This document shows positions 34,053 to 44,619 of a stretch of 64,000 bases of DNA, piece by piece. A program made the position numbers and the translations under genes. The notes under the pieces were generated by a model, which saw only the letters and a program-made list of their open reading frames with translations, searched no databases and was not told where the DNA came from. This stretch comes from Adiantum capillus-veneris (taxonomy: Eukaryota; Streptophyta; Polypodiopsida; Polypodiales; Pteridaceae): the NCBI GenBank assembly GCA_014529385.2, contig CM043945.1, positions 141,712,241 through 141,776,240 of the forward strand. The letters are read 5' to 3'. Positions within the stretch are counted from its first letter, which is position 1. Each line of letters begins with the position of its first letter.

Positions 34053-34422
34053 AGAATTAACGTATGGATTAGCCGTAAAATACACTTTCAACAACGTATA
34101 GTGTTTCTCTTCGGCCCTGAAAGGCTCAATGAAATACTTCTATCACCGGATCCCATTATACTACCTCTCATAGACTAACTTTTCTTTTGACGTAAGCGTA
34201 GTTATCTTGCTATTAACCAAGAGGATTTGTACACAATTAATCCCAATCACTAGACAAAATATATATATTATGGTAAGCACAAAACTACAATTCCAAAGAA
34301 CAATTCGTAGCCTATTTGGTCAGCCAAGATTGAATGCCATTAACTCATCTATTAACCCTTTCATACTACCCATGATACGATATGACCATAGCCTTGATGT
34401 TTTCATCTTTGTGTTGTTTTGA
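34053..34422 (+). pseudogene. Two tandem copies of the unknown ~60-residue leader domain
   Basis: Copy 1 (34053-34211) reads RINVWISRKIHFQQRIVFLF then GPERLNEIL, and after one frameshift NFSFDVSVVIL. From 34177 the frame stays open through copy 2 (34237-34422): YIMVSTKLQFQRTIRSLFGQ, PFILPMIRYDHSLDVFIFVL. Both match the Bin leader ORF at 13617-13859 (FQQRIVF-x-FGP-x-RL-x-EIL; P-M-I-x-Y). The unit is about 63 codons. Only one frameshift disturbs the pair. The function is unknown. Confidence 0.5.
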
Positions 34423-34629
34423 CATTCTCTTTTGTGTTCTTTCTTTGTGTGTGTGAGTGCAAGAGAGAAAGAGTGGGTCTTCTTTGATTGCACTTCTTTC
34501 CAAACCCTAGTCTTCATGGCATCTATGGTTTAACTCCTTCATATAGTTTTTGTTGAGTTCTCTCACAAACTCTCACAGCCATAAGCCCGATGCTTTCCTG
34601 GCAAGACCTCACTTTTCTCGACATATTTT

Positions 34630-34647
34630 TGGTGAACCCGACGTGAA
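34630..34647 (+). promoter_or_regulatory. K primer-binding site for tRNA-Trp
   Basis: TGGTGAACCCGACGTGAA is, from memory of the plant tRNA-Trp(CCA) sequence, exactly complementary to its last 18 bases including CCA. It follows an LTR-type end (CTCGACA at about 34622) by a few bases and precedes the K ORF by 25 bases, which fits minus-strand primer use. Confidence 0.75.
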
Positions 34648-34672
34648 CAAGCCGGGGTGAGAGTACGTAAAG

Positions 34673-36452
34673 ATGGCTAGCAAAGTGGAGCAGCTATATG
34701 CTGAAATGAAAGAGCTTGCAGACAAATGAAAATGGCTTGAAGAAGAAGACCGGATTCAAAAAGCGATTGAAAGCGCTAGGCAATCCATATATAATGAGCT
34801 TAATATATTCGAAGGTTATGACCCAGAAGGATATCTTGAGTGCTATGTGACAGAGATGAGGCTTCAAGCAATTCCAGAAGCTCGGATGATTGCAGCATTT
34901 GTTGAACTTGTGAGTGATGATTTCAAGCACCAAGTTCAAGACTATGCAAGTGTATATGCAAGCAACTGGGGTGAGTTTTCTACAGCTATAACACAGGTAT
35001 GCTTGGAACATCAAGACCAAGAGATGGAGCAGAGTGGAAGTGGATGTGACCAGCTAGAGTTAGTGTCTCCTGTAAGTCATGCAAGTGTCAACACATCCAT
35101 ACATGCTAATTTAGAAGCAGTAATAGATGCATATCTTTTGCAAGATGCAAATTTATTGTATGCAGATGAAGCAGACATAGTGGAAGCTATTTATGCACGT
35201 TTGGGTCTTGTAACCTTCGTATCTCAAGATAATGACTCTCATGATGCTATCCAAGCGCCTAAAACGACTCAAAGCGACTTAGAGGATGATGCAAACTCGT
35301 CGGCTATGATAGATGATTTGGACGCTCCTTTTGATTCGTTTGAAGAGGCACATGAGTGTATATACAAGGATGAGGATGCTATGGTTTTCACAGAGGATGC
35401 GGAGGGAAAACAGGTGGAAGACGGCTATATTAGTGATGTGCTACAATCTACTTTTGAGCAGATCCAGGAACTTTTACCAAGTTTAGAAGAGCCGGATGCC
35501 TATGCTGAAGACATATGCCAGGATGAAGAAGTCATTATCAATGCTTTCCTATGCGAGTTTGATGCATATGGTACTACCCAAATGAATATGTCTAGCTGCG
35601 AAAGTGCTAATTTAGAGGGGGTGACTGAAAATCTCTTTCTTTGTGAATATAGCTCTGCTAGTAGCATTGCGGATTGTGAAGTACCTCAACTAGACGAGGT
35701 GGAAGAAGAGGAGTGCATTGACAGAGTAATATGTATGTCTTGTATATATGGGGTAGCAGATGTGATGCAGATGAATCATGAAATTGTGCCTTATTTAGAG
35801 CTAGATGCAGCAAGCTTTCACAATTCCATGGTAGAGGAAGGTGTTATGCAAAGTTTGGAGTCTTCAGCAGCTGATTTTGGATTGCCTATTTGTGATGATG
35901 ACGTTTTTGAAGTCGTGTTTGCAGGAATGACAGCTGCAGATTCTCTGCATGAGGATTGGGGTTCTGCGGATGAAGCTATGAATCTTCAAGATTCACAAAT
36001 CAAAGATAGAGAAATGTTTGGGAATGCTATACAGGTTGAAGTGACATAAGAGGATAGAGTAGAAGAGCAAGAAACCTCTTCGGATATGGTTTGTGATTGG
36101 GGTGATATTTCTGATCTGTGTGAAGATGCAAATAAAGATGCTCGCCATAAAGTACCTACTATACAGGGTTTTAAGAATTTCGGTTGCCTACAGGTATGCA
36201 AACAATATCTGAGGCATAAAAGGGATTTAGGTCTTGTGTCACAGGGTATAAATTGCAAGCAGGTTTGTGAGCATCATATCTGCTATGGATAGGAAGGGTA
36301 TACATGGTGATGCCTTGAAGCAAGAAGAGGATGCTAGCTCTATGCTGACACCAGAGTCATGTAATGAAGAAGGGTTCTCCCTAGATGAGTGGAGACATGA
36401 TTCAGTTGAAGATAATTTAGGGATGGGTCAAAAAGGAAGTAGTCTTGAGTAA
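34673..36452 (+). pseudogene. K: long acidic gag-like ORF
   Basis: ATG at 34673 (MASKVEQLYAEMKELADK) starts a coiled-coil-like segment, broken by TGA at 34727. It continues through NIFEGYDPEGYLECYVTEMR, which resembles the start of a gag core, and about 400 residues rich in Asp, Glu and Ala. TAA at 36047 is followed by the same frame to 36292 and then another frame to 36452, ending eight bases before the polypurine tract. No protease, RT or zinc knuckle is present. It probably encoded a structural protein of a non-autonomous LTR element. Confidence 0.6.
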
Positions 36453-36458
36453 TCTTAA

Positions 36459-36469
36459 TGAGGGGGGGC
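36459..36469 (+). promoter_or_regulatory. K polypurine tract
   Basis: TGAGGGGGGGC directly precedes TGTGGCC, a plausible LTR start. Confidence 0.6.
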
Positions 36470-36770
36470 TGTGTGGCCTTATCTTTTGATGATAATGACA
36501 AAGTGGTCAAGCTGATGGGTACCACAAGGGTACCAAAAATGCAGGTATGATTTTTGAGGAAAAATAATAATAATATTTTTAAAAAAAATAAATTTTTTTT
36601 TGGAAAAAAAATTTGGACGTTTTTTTTTCTGCTATAAATAGAGAATCCATGCTCACACTTTGGACATAGAGATTGCCTCTATAGCGCTCACGAAGTGCTG
36701 CCACTTCTCTTAGAGAGAAGGTGTCCACAAACCACTAAGAGAGCAAAAACTCTAGTGGACTAATAAGGTG
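36470..36770 (+). repeat. Probable K 3' LTR (start)
   Basis: Starts TGTGGCCTTATC after the polypurine tract and contains a clear TATA box (CTATAAATAG at 36632-36641) followed by transcript-like sequence. No matching 5' copy was found upstream of the primer site, so the LTR pair is incomplete or rearranged. The right edge is uncertain. Confidence 0.45.
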
Positions 36771-36779
36771 CGTATTAAT

Positions 36780-37275
36780 TAAACATTCAATTAACTTTAG
36801 GAACGATGTATGTGTGCTATCTCTTACTCTAATCTCTCTAATAGATTAGTAAGATTCAATTAGTTTTAAGAAGGATATGTGTGTGTGTGCTATCTCTTAC
36901 TCTAATCTCTCTAATAGATTAGTAAGATTCAATTAGCTTTAAAAAAGATATGTGTGCGTGTGCGTGCTATCTCTTACTCTAATTTTTCTAATACATTAGT
37001 AAGATTCAATTAGTTTTAAGAAAGATATATGTGTGTGTGCTATCTCTTACTGTAATCTCTTTATTAGATTAGTAGGATTCAATTAACTTTAGGAATTATG
37101 TGTGTGTATGTTTTCTCTTACTCAAATTTCTCTAATAGATTAGTAAGATTCAATTAGCTTTAGAAAAGGATGTGTGTGTGTTCTCTTTTACTCTAATCTT
37201 CTAATGGATTAGTAACATTCAATTAACTTTAGAAAAGATGTGTGTGTATGTTTTCTCTTACTCTAATCTCTCTAA
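36780..37275 (+). repeat. Tandem repeat, ~70-base unit, about seven copies
   Basis: The unit contains GATTCAATTAGTTTTAAGAA, then ATATGTGTGTGTG, then CTATCTCTTACTCTAATCTC and TCTAATAGATTAGTAA. Copies differ in the length of the GT run and a few bases. It ends near TCTCTCTAAGTATACC. Confidence 0.9.
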
Positions 37276-37732
37276 GTATACCTACTCTCTCTAGTTAGTA
37301 CATCTTCACTATTAACTTATGTATAGTTAATTGAAAGTTAATACATAAGAGAACTTATCATATTCTTATTATACATGATGAAATTCTCATTCACTAATTT
37401 TATTGTCAATCAGATTAAGTAGAATTTTGAATAATACTAAAAATTGATTTACTTGAAGTATAGAAATTGAAGTTAGAATTGGATTGAAAATGTGAAGCAT
37501 AAAATTAATGCATTCCTAAACTTTCACTCACAGTTTACACACTTAATTTTTGATTAATTACGATTATAACAAATATTTGACGTATAGAAATTAGATGTAG
37601 AACAACAACACTAAGTGTGAATCCGAGTTGACGAGGGTTCAAATTACAGACTCTCTTTGGAAACAAGGAGATTACTAGGAAAATTGACCAATTTAAAGTT
37701 CTGAGTGTATAATATAAGTGTAGTACAAAAAA
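37276..37732. other. No gene seen
   Basis: AT-rich sequence without recognised coding content. It ends directly before the MAPKRARTQG frame. Confidence 0.4.
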
Positions 37733-37840
37733 ATGGCTCCAAAGCGTGCTCGAACCCAAGGCGCTAATGATCATGAAGCTGGTACAAGTAACGGTGGAAC
37801 TCCTGCGGAATATGTTATGTCTCCACCAATCGGAGCTATG
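37733..37840 (+). pseudogene. Possible N-terminal gag exon related to D
   Basis: ATG at 37733 opens MAPKRARTQGANDHEAGTSN and runs to PPIGAM, an N-terminus typical of Ty3 gag. The gag of D at 39743 has no start codon. GT follows codon-exactly at 37841 and AG precedes 39743 in the same phase, so a splice (or a simple insertion between the two) would give an uninterrupted N-terminus. An LTR-type sequence and a primer site lie between them, which argues for insertion. Read unspliced, the frame continues to 38074 without known motifs. Confidence 0.4.
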
Positions 37841-38085
37841 GTACATGTTAGTATTGCAGTTCAAGTTATGCATCATTGCATATGCGAGACCATAGGAATA
37901 TATTATTTACCTTTTGAAAAGAAAACACGGACCGAAACCAAGGGGCTTAACCCCAAGAAATTCGGCATATGTTTGACAAGTAATAAAGAATGTCTGGTTA
38001 AACTGGTTGCTATAGGAAAGAATATTTGTCCAAAAACTTCGGTATGGTTTCTCTCAAGTCTCTCTACTTATTAGCACTGGTATTA

Positions 38086-38932
38086 TGTGGCAGTTGCCAA
38101 GGCGTGAGATGACGCCCAGGATGGCACCGCTGATGCTGTGGTGGGAATACACCCAGATTAGCCCAGTTGGATACTGCAGTTTTGTTTTGCCGTGACGTGA
38201 GGATGACACCCAGATTGGCACCGTTGTTGCTGTGGCGGGAGTACGTCCAAATCAGCACAACGAGTACTTGTTGAGCGGTATGGGACGCTCATGAGGACAA
38301 GGGTTTTTATAAATAATGTATATACCGATCGGACATAATAGCACCAATAGAGATTCTTGAGTGAACCTAATCCAAGGGTTGTTGGTTTAAAAGTGGACGA
38401 CTTCTTGTTTGACTATTGTTTGTAATACTGTTTGAAGGGTTGTTTTAACGAACTAGTATCATAAATAAAGTAAAGGAACATGTATGTTTAAACAGTGTGG
38501 TAGTAATTAGATAACAAAAGAAGGGTGAGTGTGGTGTGGAAAGTGGGAGAATGATACCCCGACGGTATCATTCTATGGACGGGTGGACCCGATGAGTCGG
38601 GTAACTTTCCAACGCTAGAAATTGTTTTTTAAAAAGTCATAAATCTTAAAAGAGACAAACCTTGGCGGCTGTGCTTCTGAAACATGGGGAAAAAAGCGCA
38701 GAGGTTGGTCACTCTAAGATTTATACTTTTAGGTATAATTGATTATAAATAGTTTTTAGATAGGGTTATGGTGGTAACGCTCCGCCATAGCGAGATAGGA
38801 CCAATCCTTCACTGACGGTTCATGCCCGTGGCTACGTAGTAGCTAAGGCAATGTCCGTTGGTTTTTCTTTTTCAGGATTGGAGACCTATCAAAGGTACTC
38901 CTCTCCTCTAAAAAAGGGGCAAGGACCTCACA
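38086..38932 (+). repeat. Probable D 5' LTR
   Basis: The right edge is supported by CCTCACA immediately before the tRNA-Met primer site. TATAAATA at 38308 is a candidate promoter. The left edge (TGTGGCAG at 38086) is a guess. Inside, 38092-38160 and 38190-38260 are imperfect ~98-base-period copies (GATGACGCCCAGGATGGCAC against GATGACACCCAGATTGGCAC). No 3' LTR is seen, because the element is cut at 42772. Confidence 0.45.
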
Positions 38933-38933
38933 C

Positions 38934-38945
38934 TGGTATCAGAGC
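38934..38945 (+). promoter_or_regulatory. D primer-binding site (initiator tRNA-Met)
   Basis: TGGTATCAGAGC is the standard plant retrotransposon site complementary to initiator tRNA-Met. It follows an LTR-like CA end by one base. Confidence 0.85.
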
Positions 38946-39140
38946 CTAGCTTAAAGCTTGGGGAGATTTTTAGATTGATGTTTGGATATTGAAGGATACG
39001 AATGTTTGAAATAATAGAAGAACCTAGAAAAATTGTTTTGAGTTTTTATATGGTATTGAAGATTGAACTTTCCTGGTACAGGAAAATGTTCATTCAGCCT
39101 ACCAGAAATTCCAAGTGTTCACCATCATGTTTGAAAATGC

Positions 39141-39566
39141 ATGCCAATCACCAAATATCAGTTTCGAAAAAGGGTGATGATGATTTTGGATAGGGTGTTT
39201 GCACCACCTATCCCAAGGGTGCATAGAGGATGGGGCATAACCTGGAGTCCATCTGGAGGAATCTCTACCATCGATGCTCATAAGATATGGTGCATGGATA
39301 TCAACCTCAAGAAACTTCGATGGGCAGAGGAATTAAAAGTCATCGAAGTTTATCTTTTTAGTGGTACTAAGAATCCGGATGCTACCATTAGCTTGGGAGG
39401 AGAAAAGATATCTCAGACTCAATGGATCTATAACCAAGTTACAAAAGTTATCCATGGTGGTAGGATTCGACCCATATGTGTATCTAGTAGCTTTCAAGGG
39501 TCAAAGGAAACTTATTATTTTGATCCTTTAGCCTATCTTTTTGTAGTCACTAAACTCAAAATATAG
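39141..39566 (+). CDS. Unknown 141-codon ORF between primer site and D gag
   Basis: The ORF starts MPITKYQFRKRVMMILDRVF and includes a stretch LRWAEELKVIEVYLFSGTKN and QTQWIYNQVTKVIHGGRIRP. The amino-acid composition is balanced and globular-looking, unlike the low-complexity frames nearby, but I recognise no domain. It lies in the element leader, about 200 bases after the primer site and 180 before gag. It could be a leader exon, an accessory ORF, captured sequence or chance. Confidence 0.3.
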   Translation: MPITKYQFRKRVMMILDRVFAPPIPRVHRGWGITWSPSGGISTIDAHKIWCMDINLKKLRWAEELKVIEVYLFSGTKNPDATISLGGEKISQTQWIYNQVTKVIHGGRIRPICVSSSFQGSKETYYFDPLAYLFVVTKLKI

Positions 39567-39742
39567 AGACATTACAATCCTTGTACCTAAAGACTACCAA
39601 CCTTGGTAGCACGTAATGTGTATATAAATAAAGTTTGGATTAATATTATCTTTTGTTTGTATTATTGTCTGATCAAGTCTTGACTTAAAGTGGATTAAAG
39701 TTAGAGTATCCAATAAAGTTTCACTTAATCTATATTGCACAG

Positions 39743-40640
39743 AGTGAGGTGTACACATCTCTTCAAGAGAAAAAACTACTTCTCAAGCAAGCTAAACTTC
39801 CCTCTTTCAAAGGGGAAGGAGCCCTAGTTGAGCGTGATGCAGAAGTGTGGCTCGAAGAGAGGGAGGATTATTTTGTTGCTGTTGGTACTACTCACGATAA
39901 CCAAGCAATGTTGGCTATGTTTCATCTCACGGGGGATGCCAAGCTTTGGTGGAAAGAACACTGCAAAGATAATCAAGTAGCTCAAAACACTCAAACTTGG
40001 GAAGACATTAAGTATGCTGTCAAAGGACGTTATCTTCCACCTGCACACGAATCCCTTAAGATAAATGAATTCTTCAACTTACGTCAGTTTTATCTTACAG
40101 TGGAAGAATACTACTCCAAATTTGTAAGTCTTAGGCGCTATCCTCCGCCAATGACCGCAGATCAACAAGTAGCCCGTTTCTGCCAAGGGCTAAATGCTCC
40201 TTTAAATACACGTCTAGAAGCCATGAGGCCTGTAAATTTGCAAGATGCTCTTTTAAGAGCTAAACCCTTAGCTAAAGAGATGTCAAACTCTCAAAGGGTG
40301 CGAAATGGAAATATAAGGAATGTTGGAAGAAGAGGACGGGCTATGATGTGGAACCAAAGGAACCAAAGGCAAGTTCACCCAGTTCACCAAACTCATCCAA
40401 TAGTTGCAGCTTCAGCAAATGGAGCTCAAAATTCAGATCTTAGATGCTATGAATGCAACAAGCTAGGACATTTCAGGAATGTATGTCCTAGGCGAGTCTC
40501 CGCAACAAATACACCTAATCGAGCTAGAGGACGAGGCCAAATAATAAATTGTGGAGGAAGAAATGGAGGACGAGGTCGAGGACGCGGAATGGCTGCCAGA
40601 GTCAATGCTATCATAGGAGAACCAACATTTGGAGAAGAAC
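39743..40640 (+). pseudogene. gag: D gag with zinc knuckle
   Basis: The gag core reads LLLKQAKLPSFKGEGALVER, WLEEREDYFVAVGTT, FHLTGDAKLWWKEHC, YAVKGRYLPPAHESLKINEF and LRQFYLTVEEYYSKFVSLRR. The CCHC knuckle CYECNKLGHFRNVC follows at about 40447, then a Gly/Arg-rich region. This is the gag type of chromovirus-like plant elements. There is no ATG upstream in frame, and the reading enters after TATTGCACAG, so the start is missing or on another exon. It packages element RNA. Confidence 0.85.
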
Positions 40641-40689
40641 AAGAGGAAAGAGCAACTCTACATGCTGCAATTGATAACCCAAGAGCAAG

Positions 40690-41077
40690 ACAACACTATG
40701 TTGTCATTCAAACGCCTGCAAATCACCAAGGTGAAAAATTTGAGCTTCTTATTGATTGTGGCAGTACTCATTCTTTCTTGTCACCTAAATGTTTAAGGAG
40801 GTTAGGACTTAATCAAAACCCTACAAGAAAGATGACCGTTTAATTAGCCAATGGAAAGGAGGTGTTATCTCAGTACACTGTGGGAAAAATAGATTTCAAG
40901 TTCGGAGAATACTCTACTTCTGCTACTTTTCGAACCTTACCCATAGGAATCTATGACGAAATTATTGGAATGGATTGGTTAGCGAGTCATAATGCCAATA
41001 TCCATTGTGCCCAAGGAAGTGTTATTTTTGTGGACAACCAAGGTCCAGAAGTCACTATTCAAGGCCAGAATGGATGA
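40690..41077 (+). pseudogene. pol: D protease
   Basis: The retropepsin active site reads FELLIDCGSTHSFLS (D-C-G-S, where D-S-G-S or D-T-G is usual). TAA at 40841 stands where VQLANGK-type sequence expects Gln, then the frame gives TLPIGIYDEIIGMDWLASHN (the I-I-G-M-D-W-L motif). TGA at 41075 stands before PKAYL. Both stops fit C-to-T changes (CAA, CGA). It would have cleaved the polyprotein. Confidence 0.85.
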
Positions 41078-41953
41078 CCAAAAGCTTACTTGGTCAAAGC
41101 TAATCGTCTTTTGAAAGGATTACGCAAGCGTCAACAAATTTTTGTAGTCAAGCTAAACAAAGTAGAAAAATCTTCTTCCAACCCTGAACCAATGTGGCTA
41201 GAAGAATTTTTGGATGTTTTCCCCACTGAACTTTTTGAACTACCACCACCTAGGGAGGTAGATCATGAAATCAAAATTTTTCCAGGTAGTGAACCAGTCT
41301 CAAGACTAGCGCCATACAAGATGTCACTTCCAGAGGCTATAGAACTCAAGGAGCAGCTCAAGCAGTTGATTGAGCAAGGGTTTATCCGACCTAGTACATC
41401 TCCATGGGGTGCACCTGTTCTCTTCCAAAAGAAAAAGGATGGCTCTCTTCGACTTTCAATAGATTATAGGGGCTTAAATCAGGTTACCATCAAGAATAAA
41501 TATCCAATTCCTCGTATTGATGAGATGCTGGACAGATTACATGGAGCCAAAATATTCACAAAGATCGATCTTCGATCTGGCTATCATCAAATTCGAATCC
41601 AGAAGGCTGATATCTCCAAAACAACTTTCAACACTCGTTATGGTCATTACGAATTTACAGTGATGGCTTTCGGACTTATGAATGCTCCTGCAACTTTCAA
41701 TCGTCTGATGCACGATATCTTTAGAGAATTCTTGGACGATTTTGTCCTAGTATTCTTTGACAATATCTTAATTTATTCCAAATCAGAAGAAGGGCATGAA
41801 GGACATGTTAGGAAAGTGTTAGAGCTATTACGCCGAAATTAGCTGTATGCAAAGAAAAGCAAATGTACCTTCTTTACCCCTAAGGTCTGTTACTTAGGGT
41901 TTATCATTTCACCTGAAGGAGTCTCTGTTGACCCTGACAAAGTCAAAGATATT
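41078..41953 (+). pseudogene. pol: D reverse transcriptase
   Basis: The RT runs from [20 protein letters not shown] through [68 protein letters not shown] (catalytic Asp) and [12 protein letters not shown] to [12 protein letters not shown]. The catalytic pair is D-N instead of D-D, a G-to-A change that should abolish polymerisation. TAG at 41840 replaces Gln before LYAKKSKC, and the thumb continues. Confidence 0.9.
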
Positions 41954-42772
41954 GTGGAATGGCCTCAACCCACTTCACAAACCGAAGTCACAGGGTTCTT
42001 AGGTATCACAGGGTGGTACAGGATCTTTGTAAAGGACTATGCTCTTAAAGCTGCACCACTAACCGACTTACTAAAGAAAGGAGCTACGATACTTTGGGAA
42101 GAAAAACATGAATCTTGCTTCAAACAGCTTAAGGAGTATCTTGCTTCAGAACCTCTCTTAAAACTTCCAGACTTCACCCAAGAATTCGAGGTGATCACAG
42201 ATGCTAGTAACCTTGCATTAGGAGGAGTCCTTACTCAAGAAGGAAGGCCTGTAGCTAATACTTCTCGGAAGCTTAGGATTCATGAAGTGAATTATGCTAC
42301 ACATGATTTAGAATTGCTAGCAGTTATTCACGCTCTCAAGCTATGGAGACATTATCTATTGGGACGAAAATTCCAATTGGTAACAAATCACAAGAGTCTT
42401 AAGTGGATTTTTACCCAACCGAACCTTAACATGAGACAGAGGAGATGGATAGAGCTCATGCACGAATATGATTTTGCTATTAAATTTAGACCAGGTAAGG
42501 ATAATGTTGTGGCAGATGCCCTAAGCCGTAAAGCTTTTCTGGGGGCAATTTCTATGGCTAACAACCCTATTTTAGACAAGGTCTCAGATGCTGCTGTCAG
42601 AGATGCAGATTACCAGATGCTTGCTAGTATCCTACGTGAAGAAAGGGTATCATCAAATCGGCCTAAACCTCTACATTACTCCTTAGAAGATGGGAAAATT
42701 TACTATAGGAATCGACTATGCATACCTAAGGAATGCTATCCTATATGCAAGGCTCGTCTAAACCCGGCCTAA
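41954..42772 (+). pseudogene. pol: D RNase H and integrase linker
   Basis: The frame begins in the RT thumb (VTGFLGITGWYRIFVKDYAL) and carries RNase H: FEVITDASNLALGGVL (first Asp), THDLELLAVIHALKLWRHYL (Glu), LVTNHKSLKWIF (the usual second Asp, TDH/TNH, is Asn here) and GKDNVVADALSRK (last Asp). The linker toward the integrase ends at PKECYPI. The frame closes with TAA at 42770 after unrelated residues, marking the deletion point. Confidence 0.85.
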
Positions 42773-43427
42773 GATGATCGTTCTACACGGTGCACACACC
42801 AGGTCGCGAAAGCACTTGTCTGTCGCTAGGCTCATTTGGCCTAAGGTGATTGTTTCTACACGGTGCACCTCTCTCTCTCTCTCTCTCTCATGTAGTGTAT
42901 GTGGTTTTTCAAATAAAGCCATACATATAATCCATAAGCGTCATAAAAGAATATTGTCATTGAACTGCATAGTGCTTTTGGATCTCGGGGCTTCTTGTCT
43001 GCTCAGCTCGAGGTGGCAGGTGAGGATGATGCAGTCGGTCGTTTAAAGGATCGATGGGTGGTCTAGCTCTGCTTCTGGAGCTTCTCTCCAAAGAAGGTTC
43101 TGCTATTGTTTTTTCCAAGCCTGCTGCTGTCCACTCCTTTGCATCACTCAGCGCGCTTGCTGCAGCATCTGCGGCTGCTTCTTCTATTGGAATCGTACCT
43201 CTCTATGTCTCCAGATCATACATCAGGTACAGATGCCCTAAGTTTCAGCAATTGTACTTATAGGTTTGAAGGTGCTCGTGTCCATCTGCACATACGTACA
43301 ACCACTTTTTGGTTAATTTTTTTTCTGCTCCAACGCAAGAAGGGTGACTTTGCACACATCCTACATCGTTCTTACTATTTGATGAGTGATTATGGAGATA
43401 AACATAAGTAAATGAGAGTTCAATTCG

Positions 43428-43429
<2 letters not shown>
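42773..43429. other. Unassigned sequence
   Basis: Contains a direct repeat TTCTACACGGTGCAC (about 42780 and 42851), a short CT run (42871-42889) and an Ala/Ser-rich frame at 43054-43263 whose origin I cannot identify. No transposon domain is visible. Confidence 0.35.

Positions 43430-43505
<76 letters not shown>
43430..43505 (+). repeat. (GA)n microsatellite
   Basis: About 37 uninterrupted GA units. Confidence 0.97.
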
Positions 43506-43508
<3 letters not shown>

Positions 43509-43779
43509 GTGAGCATTTTGAGTTGCTGTCACAAGTGTGATGATTCTAGAGGCCGGCTGGACAAAAAAGTCTATGTAAGCCGGCGAAATTTGAGCCTCGA
43601 TTTGCAGGCTACCATGTGGCAGTCCATATGGACATTGTACGAAAGCTTGAGACTTTTTGGGCTGGATTTTTTAGCATCTGAAAAGTAGCTTTTGGGGGCC
43701 CTGTTTAAGGGGACCTTATAACCCTTTGTAAGTGTGCCTTGGGGGTGGCTTTGGCAGATCAACTTGGTAGCAGATTGCA

Positions 43780-43985
43780 GAGATCACCTCCCAGCCGTTG
43801 TACTTTTGTGAACCATCAATAAAGAAAGAAATACCAAAAGGGGCTGGGGCTAGTGCATTTGGAAGTAGAACTTCGCCGCTTTGTATCGATTCTTTTCTCT
43901 CTCTCTCTCTCTCTCTCTATTCGTGTGTTGCTTTTGATTTCTCGCTTTGAGCCTACTACCGTGGTATTAGAGATTAGATGATTCT
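43780..43985 (+). repeat. Remnant of a chromovirus-type LTR end with degenerate primer site
   Basis: AATAAAGAAAGAAATACCAA then AAGGGGCTGG resembles the end of the LTR of E (TACAAAAAGAAATACCGGAA). GTGGTATTAGAGATTAG at 43962 looks like a decayed tRNA-Met primer site. A CT run sits at about 43897-43918. No gag follows, so it is an isolated fragment. Confidence 0.45.
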
Positions 43986-44261
43986 TCTCCTATGAAGGAT
44001 CCAATCTGTTTTCTGCATAACACATAAGTTTTAGCATTGAATCCGATAGAGACATCATCCCACCGACTACTCCTTTACGGGAGATGAAGAGCACTCCAAT
44101 CCTAGTAGGGAATAGACAGAAGCAACGGAGATTCCAATCGTCAGGTGAGAGAATTTAGACTTTACACTTCGACAAATCTTTACTTCTTTCCTTGCCTTGA
44201 TGTGTCCTTCCTAGGATGAATGATGGTTCCCTTTAGAGAGAGATTGAGAGTTAAAAGATGT

Positions 44262-44263
<2 letters not shown>

Positions 44264-44346
<83 letters not shown>
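44264..44346 (+). repeat. (GA)n microsatellite
   Basis: About 41 uninterrupted GA units. Confidence 0.97.
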
Positions 44347-44348
<2 letters not shown>

Positions 44349-44619
44349 CGATGGGGTCCCAACCAACCCTCTTAAGGGCCCTTAACACCATTGCTGATGT
44401 GGCATGTGCTTTTGATTGCGTAAATGGAATGTACACACATGCAATACCTCAATGCAGACTCTATTGACTCGAATGGGGAATGTCGCCGTGGTAACTCTTC
44501 AAAAAGAAGCACCTTCGGGGCCGATTTTATACACCTGTGGATCAATCTCGACGAGGGGTGGTTGATGGCCACCAAGGGGTAGAGCTGGGGCTGATTTGCG
44601 CTCCCGATGATAGAGGAAT
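44347..44619. other. No gene seen before element H
   Basis: Ordinary sequence without recognised coding content, ending at the LTR start of H. Confidence 0.4.

Larger units (their letters stand above)
39743..42772 (+). mobile_element. D: Ty3/gypsy gag-pol in one frame, truncated in integrase
   Basis: One reading frame runs 3030 bases through gag, protease, RT and RNase H with no frameshift and only three nonsense codons: TAA at 40841, TGA at 41075 and TAG at 41840. It ends at the first residues of the integrase linker (IYYRNRLCIPKECY), after which unrelated sequence begins, so integrase and 3' LTR were lost. Confidence 0.9.

Noticed and set aside
43054-43263. Ala/Ser-rich ORF as a possible host gene exon
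   Set aside because: A stop lies just upstream, no splice-consistent neighbours were found and the Ala/Ser run is low complexity. I could not support a gene.
43962-43980. A full LTR retrotransposon starting at the primer-like GTGGTATTAGAG
   Set aside because: No gag or pol follows and no LTR partner is visible, so only a remnant is annotated.
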